NCBI RefSeq assembly: GCF_002117485.1
Contig: NZ_CP021030.1
Span: 3,537,001-3,601,000, forward strand
DNA length: 64,000 nucleotides
Origin: Rhizobium sp. NXC14
Lineage (GTDB): Bacteria > Pseudomonadota > Alphaproteobacteria > Rhizobiales > Rhizobiaceae
Direction of reading: 5' to 3'
The position numbers and the translations under genes were made by a program. The notes below the pieces were generated by a model. That model was given only the letters and a program-made list of their open reading frames with translations. It was not told the origin of the DNA and did not search any database. This document shows, one piece after another, positions 52,439 through 61,691 of this stretch (positions are counted from its first letter, which is position 1; every line of letters starts with the position of its first letter).

Positions 52439-53548
52439 TCAGGCGTGAACGGCACCGGCGCTGTTCACCGCCGGGTTTTCGATGATCCGGCCGGTATCGG
52501 CGGCATAGAGGTGGATCGCATTGTGATCGATCGCGATACCGATCGGATCCCCCGATTTCACGGTCACGGCCTCGGTCAGCGCCACGGCAAAGGGCAGCCC
52601 GTCGAAATCGGCATGAACGACGCGGCTTGCGCCGAGCTCTTCGATGAAATCGGCCGTTGCCACCAATGCGCCGGGCGCATCCGGGGCCACCAACCGGGCC
52701 GCCTCGGCGCGCATGCCGAGCACGACGCGTTTGCCCTTCAGCGGCGTGGCGCGTTCGCGCGGCAGCGCGAGCTTGCGGCTCTGGTCGTAGACGAAGACGC
52801 CCTCGTCGTTGATCGTGCCTTCGAGAAGGTTCATCGCCGGCGTGCCGACAAAACCGGCGACGAAGCGCGAGACCGGATGATGATAGACCTCTTCCGGCGT
52901 GCCGACCTGCTCCACCCTGCCGCCGTTCATCACCACCAGCCGGTCGGCCAGCGTCATCGCCTCGGTCTGGTCATGGGTGACGAAGATAGAGGTGGCGCCG
53001 AGACGGCGGTGAAGGCGGCGGATCTCGGCGCGCATGGCGATGCGCAGCTTGGCGTCGAGATTCGACAGCGGCTCATCGAAGAGGAACACCTTCGGTTCGC
53101 GGATCATCGCGCGCCCCATGGCGACGCGCTGGCGCTGGCCGCCGGAAAGCGCGGCCGGGCGGCGGTCGAGGAAAGGTTCGAGGCTGAGCGCCTTGGCGAC
53201 CTCGGCGATGCGCCGATTGCGCTCCGCCTTCGCAACGCCCGCAACCTTCAAGGCATAGCCGATATTCTCGGCGACGGTCATATGCGGATAGAGCGCGTAG
53301 TTCTGGAATACCATGGCGCAGCCGCGTTCGCGCGGCTCGAGCTGGTTGACGACGCGGCCGTCGATGGCGATTTCACCGCCGCTGATTTCCTCCAGTCCGG
53401 CGAGCATGCGCAGCAGCGTGGACTTGCCGCAGCCGGACGGACCGAGGATGACGATAAATTCGCCGGACTGGATCTCCAGATCGACGCCATGAACGACAGG
53501 ATGTTTGCCGTAGCTCTTCTTCACATCACGGATCGAGATCGGTGCCAC
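52439..53548 (-). CDS. ugpC: sn-Glycerol-3-phosphate ABC transporter ATP-binding protein UgpC
   Basis: 369 residues of the MalK/UgpC group. Walker A is GPSGCGKST at 36-43, with [20 protein letters not shown] (Q-loop), signature [16 protein letters not shown], Walker [17 protein letters not shown] and the switch His in [19 protein letters not shown]-terminal regulatory TOBE-type domain follows. Last gene of ugpBAEC; 12 bp after ugpE. Name rests on gene order and binding protein type. Confidence 0.9.
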   Translation of the reverse strand: MAPISIRDVKKSYGKHPVVHGVDLEIQSGEFIVILGPSGCGKSTLLRMLAGLEEISGGEIAIDGRVVNQLEPRERGCAMVFQNYALYPHMTVAENIGYALKVAGVAKAERNRRIAEVAKALSLEPFLDRRPAALSGGQRQRVAMGRAMIREPKVFLFDEPLSNLDAKLRIAMRAEIRRLHRRLGATSIFVTHDQTEAMTLADRLVVMNGGRVEQVGTPEEVYHHPVSRFVAGFVGTPAMNLLEGTINDEGVFVYDQSRKLALPRERATPLKGKRVVLGMRAEAARLVAPDAPGALVATADFIEELGASRVVHADFDGLPFAVALTEAVTVKSGDPIGIAIDHNAIHLYAADTGRIIENPAVNSAGAVHA

Positions 53549-53560
53549 AGGACTGTTCCT

Positions 53561-54475
53561 TCACTTCTCGGTGGAGATGAGGCCGCGCACGAACCAGCGC
53601 TGCATCAGGATGACGAGCAGCAACGGCGGCGACATGATGATAAGTGTACCGGCCATGGCGACGTTCCAGTCAGGCAGGCCGAATTCGGACGGGATAAGGG
53701 TCTTCAGCTGCGTCACCGCAATGCCGAAATTCGGATCGGTGGTGACGAGCAGCGGCCAGAGATACTGGTTCCAGGCCCAGACGAACATGATGGTGAAAAG
53801 CGCGATCATATTCGACCGCGACAACGGCAGCAGTATATCGACGAAAAAACGGACAGCGCCGGCGCCGTCCATCTTTGTTGCCTCAGCGAGCTCGTCGGGG
53901 ACGGTCAGATAGAACTGGCGATAGAGGAAGGTACCGGTGGCGGTGGCCACAAGCGGCGCCACGAGACCGGTATAGGAATTCAACAGCCCCCATTTGAGCT
54001 TGATCTGAATGCCCGACACCCAGGCGACGAGCGCGGTAATGCCGGTGACGTCGAGGATTGCCTGGAACGGCTGCAGCGCGTTGGCCGCAATCGAATAGGT
54101 CGGCACGATGCGGACTTCGAGCGGCAGCATCAGCGTGATGAAGATGATCCAGAAGATCAGATGCCGGCCGCGGAAGCGGAAGTAAACGATCGAGAAGGCG
54201 GCCATGGCGGACAGGATCACCTTGCCGGCGGCGACCGCGGTCGCAAAGATGATGCTGTGAACCAGCTTGTTGCCGAGATCGGCGCGGACCCAAGCAGCTT
54301 GTGCATTTTCCCAGAAATGCGAACCCGGAGTGAGCGGCAGCGGCACCCGATTGACCGTCTCCAGATCGAGCGTCGATGCGATGATGACGATGACGAAAGG
54401 CAGAAGTGCGATCACCATGCCGAGCGCCAGAAGCGTATAACAGACGAAATTGAATATCGGCGTGCGTTCGATCAT
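53561..54475 (-). CDS. ugpE: sn-Glycerol-3-phosphate ABC transporter permease UgpE
   Basis: 304 residues, somewhat longer than E. coli UgpE. Six helices: FVCYTLLALGMVIALLPFVI first, then LVHSIIFATAVAAGKVILSA. The EAA coupling loop is ELAEATKMDGAGAVRFFVDI-LLPLSRSNMI. It starts 10 bp after the ugpA stop. Forms the channel with UgpA and is driven by UgpC. Confidence 0.9.
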   Translation of the reverse strand: MIERTPIFNFVCYTLLALGMVIALLPFVIVIIASTLDLETVNRVPLPLTPGSHFWENAQAAWVRADLGNKLVHSIIFATAVAAGKVILSAMAAFSIVYFRFRGRHLIFWIIFITLMLPLEVRIVPTYSIAANALQPFQAILDVTGITALVAWVSGIQIKLKWGLLNSYTGLVAPLVATATGTFLYRQFYLTVPDELAEATKMDGAGAVRFFVDILLPLSRSNMIALFTIMFVWAWNQYLWPLLVTTDPNFGIAVTQLKTLIPSEFGLPDWNVAMAGTLIIMSPPLLLVILMQRWFVRGLISTEK

Positions 54476-54485
54476 GTCAGCGGCC

Positions 54486-55370
54486 TCACTTGTAGTGCAC
54501 GCGCCGCTCGATGAAGCGGAACTGGAAGACAGTGAGAAGGACGACGAGCGCCATGAGGATGATCGACTGGGCGGCGGCGCCCGAATAATCGAGCCCCCTG
54601 AAGCCGTCGAAATAGATCTTGTAGACCATCAGTTCCGTCGCCCGGGCCGGACCGCCCTGCGTCATGACGTCGACGATGCCGAAGGAATCCTGGAAGCTTT
54701 CGGTGATGTTGATCACGAGCAGGAAAAATAAGGTCGGCGTCAGCAGCGGCAGCTGGAGGTCCCACATGCGGCGCAGCGGCCCGGAGCCGTCCATGGCGGC
54801 CGCTTCGATCAGCGAACGCGGGATGCCCTGAAGCGCTGAAAGGAAGAAGATGAAATTATAGCCGATATATTTCCACGAAAAAGCGATGATGACGGCGATC
54901 ATCGCGTCCTTGCCGTCGAGCGCCGGGTTCCAGAGGCCGGGCCAGACGTGATTGATAACGGAGAGAAGGCCGGCCTCCGGCGCCAGGATGAAGCGGAAGG
55001 CGAGACCGAGAGCGGGAGCAGCGATCGCATAGGGCCAGATAAAGACCGACCGATAGATTTTATGGCCGCGCAGTTCACGATCGGTCAAAAGCGCCAGGAC
55101 GAGCGCAAACCCCATGGAAATGATCGTCGAGCTAAAGGCGAAAACCATGCTGCGGCTGATCGAATCCCAATAGATCGGGTCGCTGAGCAATTGCTTGAAA
55201 TTGTCGAAGCCGACCCAGGCATTGCCGCCGCCCCATGGCTGCTCGAGCGTGAACGCCCAATAAAGCGCCTGCGCGCTCGGCCAATAGAAGAAGACGAAGA
55301 TCAGCAGCAGCATCGGAAACGCGAAGAGCAATCCGATCGTCGTCGAGGAGAAAGTGACGCGCTTTTCCAT
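54486..55370 (-). CDS. ugpA: sn-Glycerol-3-phosphate ABC transporter permease UgpA
   Basis: 294 residues, six helices. The first is TTIGLLFAFPMLLLIFVFFY. The EAA loop is IPRSLIEAAAMDGSGPLRRM-WDLQLPLLTPTL. UgpA-typical YWAFTLEQPWGGGNAWVGFD lies in the periplasmic loop. Separated from ugpB by 126 bp, with some hairpin-forming sequence that could reduce read-through so that the binding protein is made in excess. Confidence 0.91.
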   Translation of the reverse strand: MEKRVTFSSTTIGLLFAFPMLLLIFVFFYWPSAQALYWAFTLEQPWGGGNAWVGFDNFKQLLSDPIYWDSISRSMVFAFSSTIISMGFALVLALLTDRELRGHKIYRSVFIWPYAIAAPALGLAFRFILAPEAGLLSVINHVWPGLWNPALDGKDAMIAVIIAFSWKYIGYNFIFFLSALQGIPRSLIEAAAMDGSGPLRRMWDLQLPLLTPTLFFLLVINITESFQDSFGIVDVMTQGGPARATELMVYKIYFDGFRGLDYSGAAAQSIILMALVVLLTVFQFRFIERRVHYK

Positions 55371-55496
55371 GGGTGATCGTTTTCGACCTGGTCTGGTTTA
55401 AGCACGGGCGGCGAGTTCGCCTCCGCAGCCCCGGCATGAATGTACAAGGATGCCTCCGGTCCGCAAGGCAGGCCGGGGGCGGCGCATATCGGACGC

Positions 55497-56852
55497 TCAG
55501 GGAAGCTGAACGTTCTTGTAGGTCTGCTGGAAGCGGCGCAGCAGCTGGTTGCCGCGATCGGCAGCGCCGTCGAGCGAAGCCTGGACGTCGGCATTGTTGA
55601 CGAAGATTGCCTGCAGGCCGTTGGCGATCTCGGTGCGGACCTGCAGCAGGCCGCCGAGGCGAATGCCGTGCGGAGCCGTATCGTCAGCCGGCGATGCGGT
55701 CAGGCTCTGGATGGCGAGCTCGCGGCCGGCATAGGGCGCCTTCTCGTAGAAGCCCTGCTTCTTCAGATATTCGAAGCCGGAGTTGCGAACCGGGATATAG
55801 CCGGTGACGGTCGACCAGGTCAGCGCTTCTTCCGGCTTGGCGATGAAGTTGAAGAAGGCAGCGGCAGCCTTGTATTCGGCATCGGTATGCCCCTTCAAGA
55901 CCCAGAGCGAAGCGCCGCCGACGAAGGAACTGTGACGGGTTGCATTGCCATAGGTCGGGAGCATTGCCACGCCCCAGTTCATGCCCTGCTTGGCGGTACG
56001 GCCGATATTGCCATGGTCGCCAACGGAGGTCAGGATGACCTGGCAGTCGCCGGCAGCAAAGGCTTCGACGAAGGTCTGGCCGACGGCCTTGTTCTTGATG
56101 ATGGCGAGCTTGTTGTCGTACCAGGACTTGAGGTCCTTGATGTAGCTGACGAGAAGCGGGTTCTTGTTGAACACCAGCTCGGCGTCGAGGCCTTCGAAAC
56201 CGTTCTTCTTCGTCGCGATCGCTTCGCCGTTGACGGCTTCGAACTGCTCGATGTACTGCCAGACTTCGTTGTTGGAGATATCAAAGCCGAGCGGGCAGGC
56301 GTAGCCGGCCTCCTTCAGGGCCTTGAAATCTTCACCGGCTTCCTGCCAGGTGGCTGGAGCATGGTCCTTGCCGATCTTGGCGAAGGCGTCCTTGTTCCAA
56401 TAGAGCAGAGCGGTCGACGAGTTGAAGGGGAAGGAGTACATCTCGCCCTTCGACGTCGCATAGTAGTTTGCGATACCGGAGAAGTAGTCTTTCCAGTCGA
56501 CCGTATAGCCCATGTCGGTCATCAGCTGGTTTGCCGGGTAGAAGGCGCCGGAAAGCATGATGTCGAGCGTGCCGGCGTCGGAAACCTGGGCAATGGTCGG
56601 CTGCTTGCCGGCGCGGAAGGCGGCAATCGTGTTCTGCAGGGAAGCGTCATAGCTGCCTTGGCTGGTGCAGACGACTTCATAATCGGCCTGCGACTGGTTG
56701 AAGCGATCGCACTGTTCCTGGACACGCTTTGCGATGTCACCGGAATTGCCGAACCAGAAGTCAATCTTGGTCTTTTCGGCGGCGGCAGCGGGCCCGGCAA
56801 GAAACGCTGCGGCGAGAAGGGCGCCAACGGCGCCGAGAAGCTTGGCTTGCAT
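55497..56852 (-). CDS. ugpB: sn-Glycerol-3-phosphate ABC transporter substrate-binding protein UgpB
   Basis: 451 residues with a signal peptide (KLLGAVGALLAAAFLAGPAA, cleavage near AAAE). UgpB-type mature sequence: KTKIDFWFGNSGDIAKRVQE, YEVVCTSQGSYDASLQNTIA, AFRAGKQPTIAQVSDAGTLD and FPFNSSTALLYWNKDAF. It captures glycerol-3-phosphate or glycerophosphodiesters in the periplasm, mainly under phosphate starvation. First gene of the operon; no ugpQ phosphodiesterase is seen downstream. An upstream ATG four codons earlier is possible. Confidence 0.93.
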   Translation of the reverse strand: MQAKLLGAVGALLAAAFLAGPAAAAEKTKIDFWFGNSGDIAKRVQEQCDRFNQSQADYEVVCTSQGSYDASLQNTIAAFRAGKQPTIAQVSDAGTLDIMLSGAFYPANQLMTDMGYTVDWKDYFSGIANYYATSKGEMYSFPFNSSTALLYWNKDAFAKIGKDHAPATWQEAGEDFKALKEAGYACPLGFDISNNEVWQYIEQFEAVNGEAIATKKNGFEGLDAELVFNKNPLLVSYIKDLKSWYDNKLAIIKNKAVGQTFVEAFAAGDCQVILTSVGDHGNIGRTAKQGMNWGVAMLPTYGNATRHSSFVGGASLWVLKGHTDAEYKAAAAFFNFIAKPEEALTWSTVTGYIPVRNSGFEYLKKQGFYEKAPYAGRELAIQSLTASPADDTAPHGIRLGGLLQVRTEIANGLQAIFVNNADVQASLDGAADRGNQLLRRFQQTYKNVQLP

Positions 56853-57216
56853 GAGAACCTCCAACGTAGAAAAGGGCGCGCTTTAAGCGCACGCCCATTT
56901 AGCTGGTTCAAATTGCCGCTGCCAATGAATATTACATGACATGAAACCTTCGAATTCTAGTTGTCACAAAAATGACATGCAATCGCTATTCGAAACACCA
57001 TGAGAAGTATTTAGAGAATATTTGAGCCATCCTTAAACATATTGTCAGATGTATGCGTATATATTCGAATAACCGTCATTTTTAAGAGTCTGCAATGTTT
57101 TGCTTATATTGCTGCAAGGCATCCCTATTCGCGCGACCGAAGACAACTAAACTTGCGAAAAACATTCGCATTTTTATCGTTGCACTGCTGTGCAACGTCC
57201 GGTTTCAGCCCGAAAA
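56853..57216 (-). other. 364-bp AT-rich region upstream of ugpB
   Basis: Contains the ugpB promoter region and, to the right, the 3' flank of the ROK gene. The base composition is clearly more AT-rich than the surrounding genes between about 56930 and 57110. Apart from the Pho-box-like element at 56961-56978 nothing was recognised. Confidence 0.5.
56961..56978 (-). promoter_or_regulatory. Pho-box-like element upstream of ugpB
   Basis: On the minus strand ATGTCAT, four T residues, then GTGACAA, compared with the PhoB half-site CTGTCAT: 6 of 7 in the first and 4 of 7 in the second, with the expected 4-bp AT spacer. It is 108 bp upstream of the ugpB start. Rhizobial ugp genes are commonly phosphate-regulated. 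The second half is weak. Confidence 0.4.
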
Positions 57217-58422
57217 TCACAGAGAATCCTTCAAAATTGCAGCAAAGCGCGGATCGAATGCACGGCTGATCGGGCCGGCGGCCGCCCCGAGCGCCACCGA
57301 CCAGGGATCGGCCATGCCGGGCTGCAGCCGTGGCAGCATCCGGCCGCGCCTCTCGGCGATCGAAGGCAGCAGCGGGCCGATCGCTGCAATCAGCCTGTTC
57401 ACCAGCGCTTCCGGTGCGCTGCCGCAGAGGATCACCGTCTGCGGATCGAAGACAGTCTCGATGAGATGGATGCTCCAGCGCAGGTCCGCCGCCGCCGCCT
57501 CGATCCAGGCCTCGAAGCTTGGATCCCCGCTGGAGGCAAGCTCGTTGATGCGCGCATGGAGATCGGGATCGGCCGGATCGGCCGATAGGTGCTGGTAGAG
57601 CGAGGCGAGCGAGGCGCGATGTTCGAGCGGCGTCGTTTTGCCGTCGGCAAACAGCAGCGCCATGCCGATCTCGCCGGCATTGCCGTTGGCGCCCCGATAG
57701 AGCTCGCCATTCAGGATCAGGCCGGCGCCGATGCCGTAGCCGACGAACAGACAGACGGCATGGTCGATGCCGTGGGCGGCTCCCACCATGCGCTCGGCGG
57801 TCGCAGCCGCTGCCGCATCGTTCTGAAGGCTGACATCGAGGCCGGTGCCGTCGCTCAGCGTTTCCAGGAGCGGAAACTTCTGCCAAGCCTCCATCATCCA
57901 GGAATCGTCGCCGCTGCCTTCCATGCCGAACGGGCCAGGCATTGCGGCGCCGAGGCCGACCAGCCGTTTTTCCGACTGCTGGACGATACCGGCAAGCCTG
58001 GAACGCACACCGGCGACGAGATCGAGAATGACCTTCGTTCCCGTCGCCGGACCTCCGGGCGGCAGTCCGGCTTCTGCGCGTACGAGAACGCTGCCGACGA
58101 GATCGACGGCGATCGCCCGCGTCACGTGCCGGTCGATCTGCAGGCCGATCGCGAAAGCGCCTTCGGGCACCAGGCCGTAGGGCGTCGAGGGCTGGCCTCT
58201 GCCCTTGCGCACAGCCTCCTGCGAACCGACGAGACCATCGCGCTCGAGCTCCTCGATGATATTCGACACCGTCTGCTTGGTCAGCCGCGTCGCCCGCGCC
58301 AGATCGGCGCGTGAGAGCGCACCATTGATCCTCAACGCATCGATCATCACGCGCCTGTTATGCGCGCTGGTGCCTTCGTGATTGGTGCCGCTCTTGGCTC
58401 GGATCGGCCTGATGTCGCTCAT
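57217..58422 (-). CDS. ROK-family transcriptional regulator
   Basis: 401 residues. An N-terminal MarR-like HTH (MIDALRINGALSRADLARAT, RLTKQTVSNIIEELERDGLV) is joined to a ROK domain (LVGLGAAMPGPFGMEGSGDD, DHAVCLFVGYGIGAGLILNG, RGANGNAGEIGMALL). The usual ROK zinc motif C-x-C-G-x2-G-C-x-E after the GE(I)G sequence is absent; the sequence there is FADGKTTPLEHRASLASL. It is divergent from the sugar ABC operon and probably represses it until a sugar or sugar phosphate binds. Confidence 0.92.
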   Translation of the reverse strand: MSDIRPIRAKSGTNHEGTSAHNRRVMIDALRINGALSRADLARATRLTKQTVSNIIEELERDGLVGSQEAVRKGRGQPSTPYGLVPEGAFAIGLQIDRHVTRAIAVDLVGSVLVRAEAGLPPGGPATGTKVILDLVAGVRSRLAGIVQQSEKRLVGLGAAMPGPFGMEGSGDDSWMMEAWQKFPLLETLSDGTGLDVSLQNDAAAAATAERMVGAAHGIDHAVCLFVGYGIGAGLILNGELYRGANGNAGEIGMALLFADGKTTPLEHRASLASLYQHLSADPADPDLHARINELASSGDPSFEAWIEAAAADLRWSIHLIETVFDPQTVILCGSAPEALVNRLIAAIGPLLPSIAERRGRMLPRLQPGMADPWSVALGAAAGPISRAFDPRFAAILKDSL

Positions 58423-58465
58423 GTGTCAATTGCCTCTTGACTCCAGTAGAATGTTGGCGAAGTAA

Positions 58466-58486
58466 TAAGTCAAGACATTTGACTTA
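58466..58486. promoter_or_regulatory. Perfect 21-bp palindrome, candidate ROK operator
   Basis: TAAGTCAA-N5-TTGACTTA, symmetric without mismatch, in the gap between the ROK gene (start 58422) and the binding-protein gene (start 58649). A further TTGACT lies at 58435-58440. ROK repressors such as NagC and Mlc bind palindromes of similar length, so this is the best operator candidate in the window. Confidence 0.65.
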
Positions 58487-58648
58487 ATAGGGACCGGAGA
58501 GTTCCAGGGAACGCGGGAGGCCGCGAAGGGCATCCAAAGACGCTCCGAGATGATGACCCGGCACGCTTTTTCACGCGTGCCTTCTCGAAAATCGATGGCG
58601 GCGAAACCGCCCTCGGTCATGCGTAAATTTCAAAAACTGGAGGCTGCA

Positions 58649-59887
58649 ATGCTGAAATCTCTCAATAAGACGCTTCTGGGTGCGGCCTTGATCGGCGCAT
58701 CCTTTGCTCCGCATGCTTTCGCCGAAACGACGCTGAATGCACTTTTCATGGCGCAGGCCGCTTACAGCGAGGCCGACGTGCGCGCCATGACCGATGCCTT
58801 CGTCAAGGCGAACCCGGATATCAAGGTCAATCTCGAATTCGTCCCCTATGAAGGCCTGCACGATAAGACGGTGCTGGCCCAGGGTTCCGGCGGCGGTTAC
58901 GACGTCGTCCTCTTCGACGTCATCTGGCCGGCCGAATACGCCACCAACAAGGTGCTGGTCGACGTCTCCTCCCGCATCACCGACGAGATGAAGAAAGGCG
59001 TGCTGCCGGGCGCCTGGACCACCGTGCAGTATGACGGCAAATATTACGGCATGCCGTGGATCCTCGATACCAAATATCTGTTCTACAACAAGGAGATCCT
59101 GGAGAAGGCCGGCATCAAGGCGCCACCCAAGACCTGGGACGAACTGGCCGAACAGGCAAAGACCATCAAGGACAAGGGTCTGCTCTCCACGCCGATCGCC
59201 TGGAGCTGGTCGCAGGCCGAAGCCGCCATCTGCGACTACACCACGCTCGTCAGCGCCTATGGCGGCGACTTCCTGAAGGACGGCAAGCCGGCCTTCCAGA
59301 CGGGGGGCGGTCTCGATGCGCTAAAATACATGGTCGCGAGCTATACGTCAGGCCTAACCAATCCGAACTCCAAGGAATTCCTAGAAGAGGACGTCCGCAA
59401 GGTTTTCCAGAACGGCGATGCCGCCTTCGCGCTGAACTGGACCTACATGTACAACATGGCCAACGACCCGAAGGACAGCAAGGTCGCTGGTAAGGTCGGC
59501 GTCGTGCCGGCGCCAGGCGTTGCCGGCAAAAGCGAAGCTTCGGCCGTCAACGGCTCGATGGGCCTTGGCATCACCTCCGCCAGCCAGCATCCCGATGAGG
59601 CCTGGAAGTACATTACCTTCATGACCTCGCAGGCCACGCAGAATGCCTATGCCAAGCTCAGCCTGCCGATCTGGGCATCCTCCTATGAGGACCCTGCCGT
59701 CACCAAGGGGCAGGAAGAGCTGATCGCCGCCGCCAAGATCGGCCTCGCCGCCATGTATCCGCGCCCGACGACGCCGAAATATCAAGAGCTGTCGACCGCG
59801 CTGCAGCAGGCGATCCAGGAATCGCTGCTCGGCCAGTCCACCCCCGAGGACGCGCTTAAATCGGCCGCCGAAAACAGCGGTCTCTGA
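58649..59887 (+). CDS. Sugar-type ABC transporter substrate-binding protein
   Basis: 412 residues with a signal peptide (SLNKTLLGAALIGASFAPHA, cleavage after AFA). Family-1 extracellular solute-binding protein: DIKVNLEFVPYEGLHDKTVL, GYDVVLFDVIWPAEYATNKV, KYYGMPWILDTKYLFYNKEI and the C-terminal region AASQHPDEAWKYITFMTSQA-type stretch. GGAGG lies eight bases before the ATG. First gene of the operon with permeases, SIS, PfkB and ATPase. About the size of Bacillus FrlO. Confidence 0.93.
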   Translation: MLKSLNKTLLGAALIGASFAPHAFAETTLNALFMAQAAYSEADVRAMTDAFVKANPDIKVNLEFVPYEGLHDKTVLAQGSGGGYDVVLFDVIWPAEYATNKVLVDVSSRITDEMKKGVLPGAWTTVQYDGKYYGMPWILDTKYLFYNKEILEKAGIKAPPKTWDELAEQAKTIKDKGLLSTPIAWSWSQAEAAICDYTTLVSAYGGDFLKDGKPAFQTGGGLDALKYMVASYTSGLTNPNSKEFLEEDVRKVFQNGDAAFALNWTYMYNMANDPKDSKVAGKVGVVPAPGVAGKSEASAVNGSMGLGITSASQHPDEAWKYITFMTSQATQNAYAKLSLPIWASSYEDPAVTKGQEELIAAAKIGLAAMYPRPTTPKYQELSTALQQAIQESLLGQSTPEDALKSAAENSGL

Positions 59888-59961
59888 GCCCAGCATGAAC
59901 ATCCGGGCGGCGCCTGCCGCCGCCCGGCCTCCATAACCTATGAATGAAAAGGGTCGCCTCG

Positions 59962-60846
59962 ATGTCGGGCACTTGGCTGACAACCCGCGCGTGGCTTCTG
60001 ATGCTGCCGCTTCTCGTGGTGATGATCTCGGTGATCGGCTGGCCTCTGGTCGATACCGTCGGCCTCTCCTTCACCGATGCCAAGCTTGTAGGCACCGAAG
60101 GACGCTTCGTCGGCCTCGACAATTACGTGAAGATGCTCTCCGGCTCGAATTTCCAGCGCACGCTCGTCACCACAGCATGGTTCGCGATCGTCTCGGTCTC
60201 CGCCGAAATGGTGATGGGCGTCCTCGCGGCCCTGCTGCTGAACCAGCAATTTCGCGGCCGCACCGCGCTTCGTGCCCTGATGATCCTGCCCTGGGCGCTG
60301 CCGACCGTCGTCAACGCCACGCTGTGGCGGCTGATCTACAATCCGGAATATGGCGCGCTGAACGCCGCGCTGACGCAACTCGGCCTGCTCGACGCCTACC
60401 GCTCATGGCTCGGCGAACCGGGCACGGCGCTCGCCGCCCTCATCGTCGCCGACTGCTGGAAGAATTTCCCGCTGGTGGCGCTAATCGCGCTCGCTGCACT
60501 CCAGGCCGTGCCGCGCGACATCACCGCCGCCTCGCTCGTCGACGGCGCCGGCCTCTTCGCGCGTTTCCGCTTCGTCATCCTGCCCTATCTCGCCGGCCCG
60601 CTGATGGTGGCGCTCGTGCTGCGCACGATCGAAGCCTTCAAGGTGTTCGACATCATCTGGGTCATGACCCGCGGCGGCCCGGCCAATAGCACACGCACGC
60701 TCTCGATCCTCGTCTATCAGGAAGCCTTCTCCTTCCAGCGCGCGGGCTCGGGCGCATCGCTCGCCCTGATCGTCACGCTGCTGGTAACGCTGCTTGCCGC
60801 AGGATACGCGGCGCTCGTGCGTAAGACTGCCGGGAGCGCCGCCTGA
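59962..60846 (+). CDS. Sugar ABC transporter permease (first)
   Basis: About 294 residues; a methionine 6 codons upstream (59944) is possible but has no Shine-Dalgarno. Six helices, starting LLMLPLLVVMISVIGWPLVD. The periplasmic N-terminal loop has DTVGLSFTDAKLVGTEGRFV-GLDNYVKML, and the EAA loop is VPRDITAASLVDGAGLFARF. Typical of MalF/UgpA-like importers. Its stop codon overlaps the next start (TGATG). Confidence 0.92.
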   Translation: MSGTWLTTRAWLLMLPLLVVMISVIGWPLVDTVGLSFTDAKLVGTEGRFVGLDNYVKMLSGSNFQRTLVTTAWFAIVSVSAEMVMGVLAALLLNQQFRGRTALRALMILPWALPTVVNATLWRLIYNPEYGALNAALTQLGLLDAYRSWLGEPGTALAALIVADCWKNFPLVALIALAALQAVPRDITAASLVDGAGLFARFRFVILPYLAGPLMVALVLRTIEAFKVFDIIWVMTRGGPANSTRTLSILVYQEAFSFQRAGSGASLALIVTLLVTLLAAGYAALVRKTAGSAA

Positions 60847-61691
60847 TGGAACGCCGGAGCCCGCTCTTCTCAGCATTCATTCACCTCTGCGCCCTGCTGC
60901 TTGCCGCTGTCATCCTGGCTCCGATCCTGTGGCTTTTCATCATGAGCATCGCGCCGGCTGCCGATCTCGCCGCGAAGCCGCTGCGCTGGTGGCCGCAGGC
61001 GGTGGACTTTTCGCGATACCAGGTGCTGCTGTCGACACTCGAAAACAGCGCCGGCGCCGCCTTCACCTCGTCGCTGCGCAACAGCATCGAGGTGGCGGGC
61101 ACGGCGACGATCGCCGCCATCGCGCTTGCCATTCCCGCCGGCTGGGCCGTGTCGCGCACACCTTCCGTCGGCTGGTCGCTGTCGATGGTGATCGCAACCT
61201 ATATGCTGCCGCCAGTGGCGCTCGCAGTACCGCTCTATATGGGCCTCTCCCATCTCGGCATGCTGAACAACGTCTTCGGCCTCGCCCTCGTCTATTTGAC
61301 GATCCTGGCGCCCTTCACCACTTGGCTGATGAAATCCGGCTTCGATTCCATCCCGCGCGAGATCGAATCTGCCGCGATGATCGACGGCGCCGGCCTGTTC
61401 CAGACGCTCCGGATCATCACATTGCCGCTCGCCGCCCCGGTGGTGGCGACCTCGAGCCTCTTTGCATTCCTGCTTGCCTGGGATGAATTCTTCTATGCGC
61501 TGCTCTTCACCTCGGACCAGCGCGCCAAAACGCTGACCGTCGCTATCGCAGATCTCGCCGGCGGCCGCGTCTCCGATTACGGACTGATCGCCACGGCAGG
61601 CGTGCTCGCCGCCCTGCCCCCGGTGTTGATCGGTCTCGTCATGCAACGCGCCCTGATTTCCGGGCTTACCAGCGACGGCGTCAAGGGATGA
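60846..61691 (+). CDS. Sugar ABC transporter permease (second)
   Basis: 281 residues, six helices, MalG-like. First helix FIHLCALLLAAVILAPILWL; EAA loop IPREIESAAMIDGAGLFQTL-RIITLPLAAPV. Start overlaps the previous stop and the stop overlaps the SIS gene start, so translation is coupled across the cluster. Confidence 0.93.
   Translation: MERRSPLFSAFIHLCALLLAAVILAPILWLFIMSIAPAADLAAKPLRWWPQAVDFSRYQVLLSTLENSAGAAFTSSLRNSIEVAGTATIAAIALAIPAGWAVSRTPSVGWSLSMVIATYMLPPVALAVPLYMGLSHLGMLNNVFGLALVYLTILAPFTTWLMKSGFDSIPREIESAAMIDGAGLFQTLRIITLPLAAPVVATSSLFAFLLAWDEFFYALLFTSDQRAKTLTVAIADLAGGRVSDYGLIATAGVLAALPPVLIGLVMQRALISGLTSDGVKG

Noticed and set aside
52445..54514. Long plus-strand reading frame opposite ugpC and ugpE
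   Set aside because: It is an antisense shadow; the minus strand has complete ABC motifs.
55440..56939. Plus-strand reading frame opposite ugpB
   Set aside because: Antisense shadow of ugpB, which has a signal peptide and a full binding-protein sequence.
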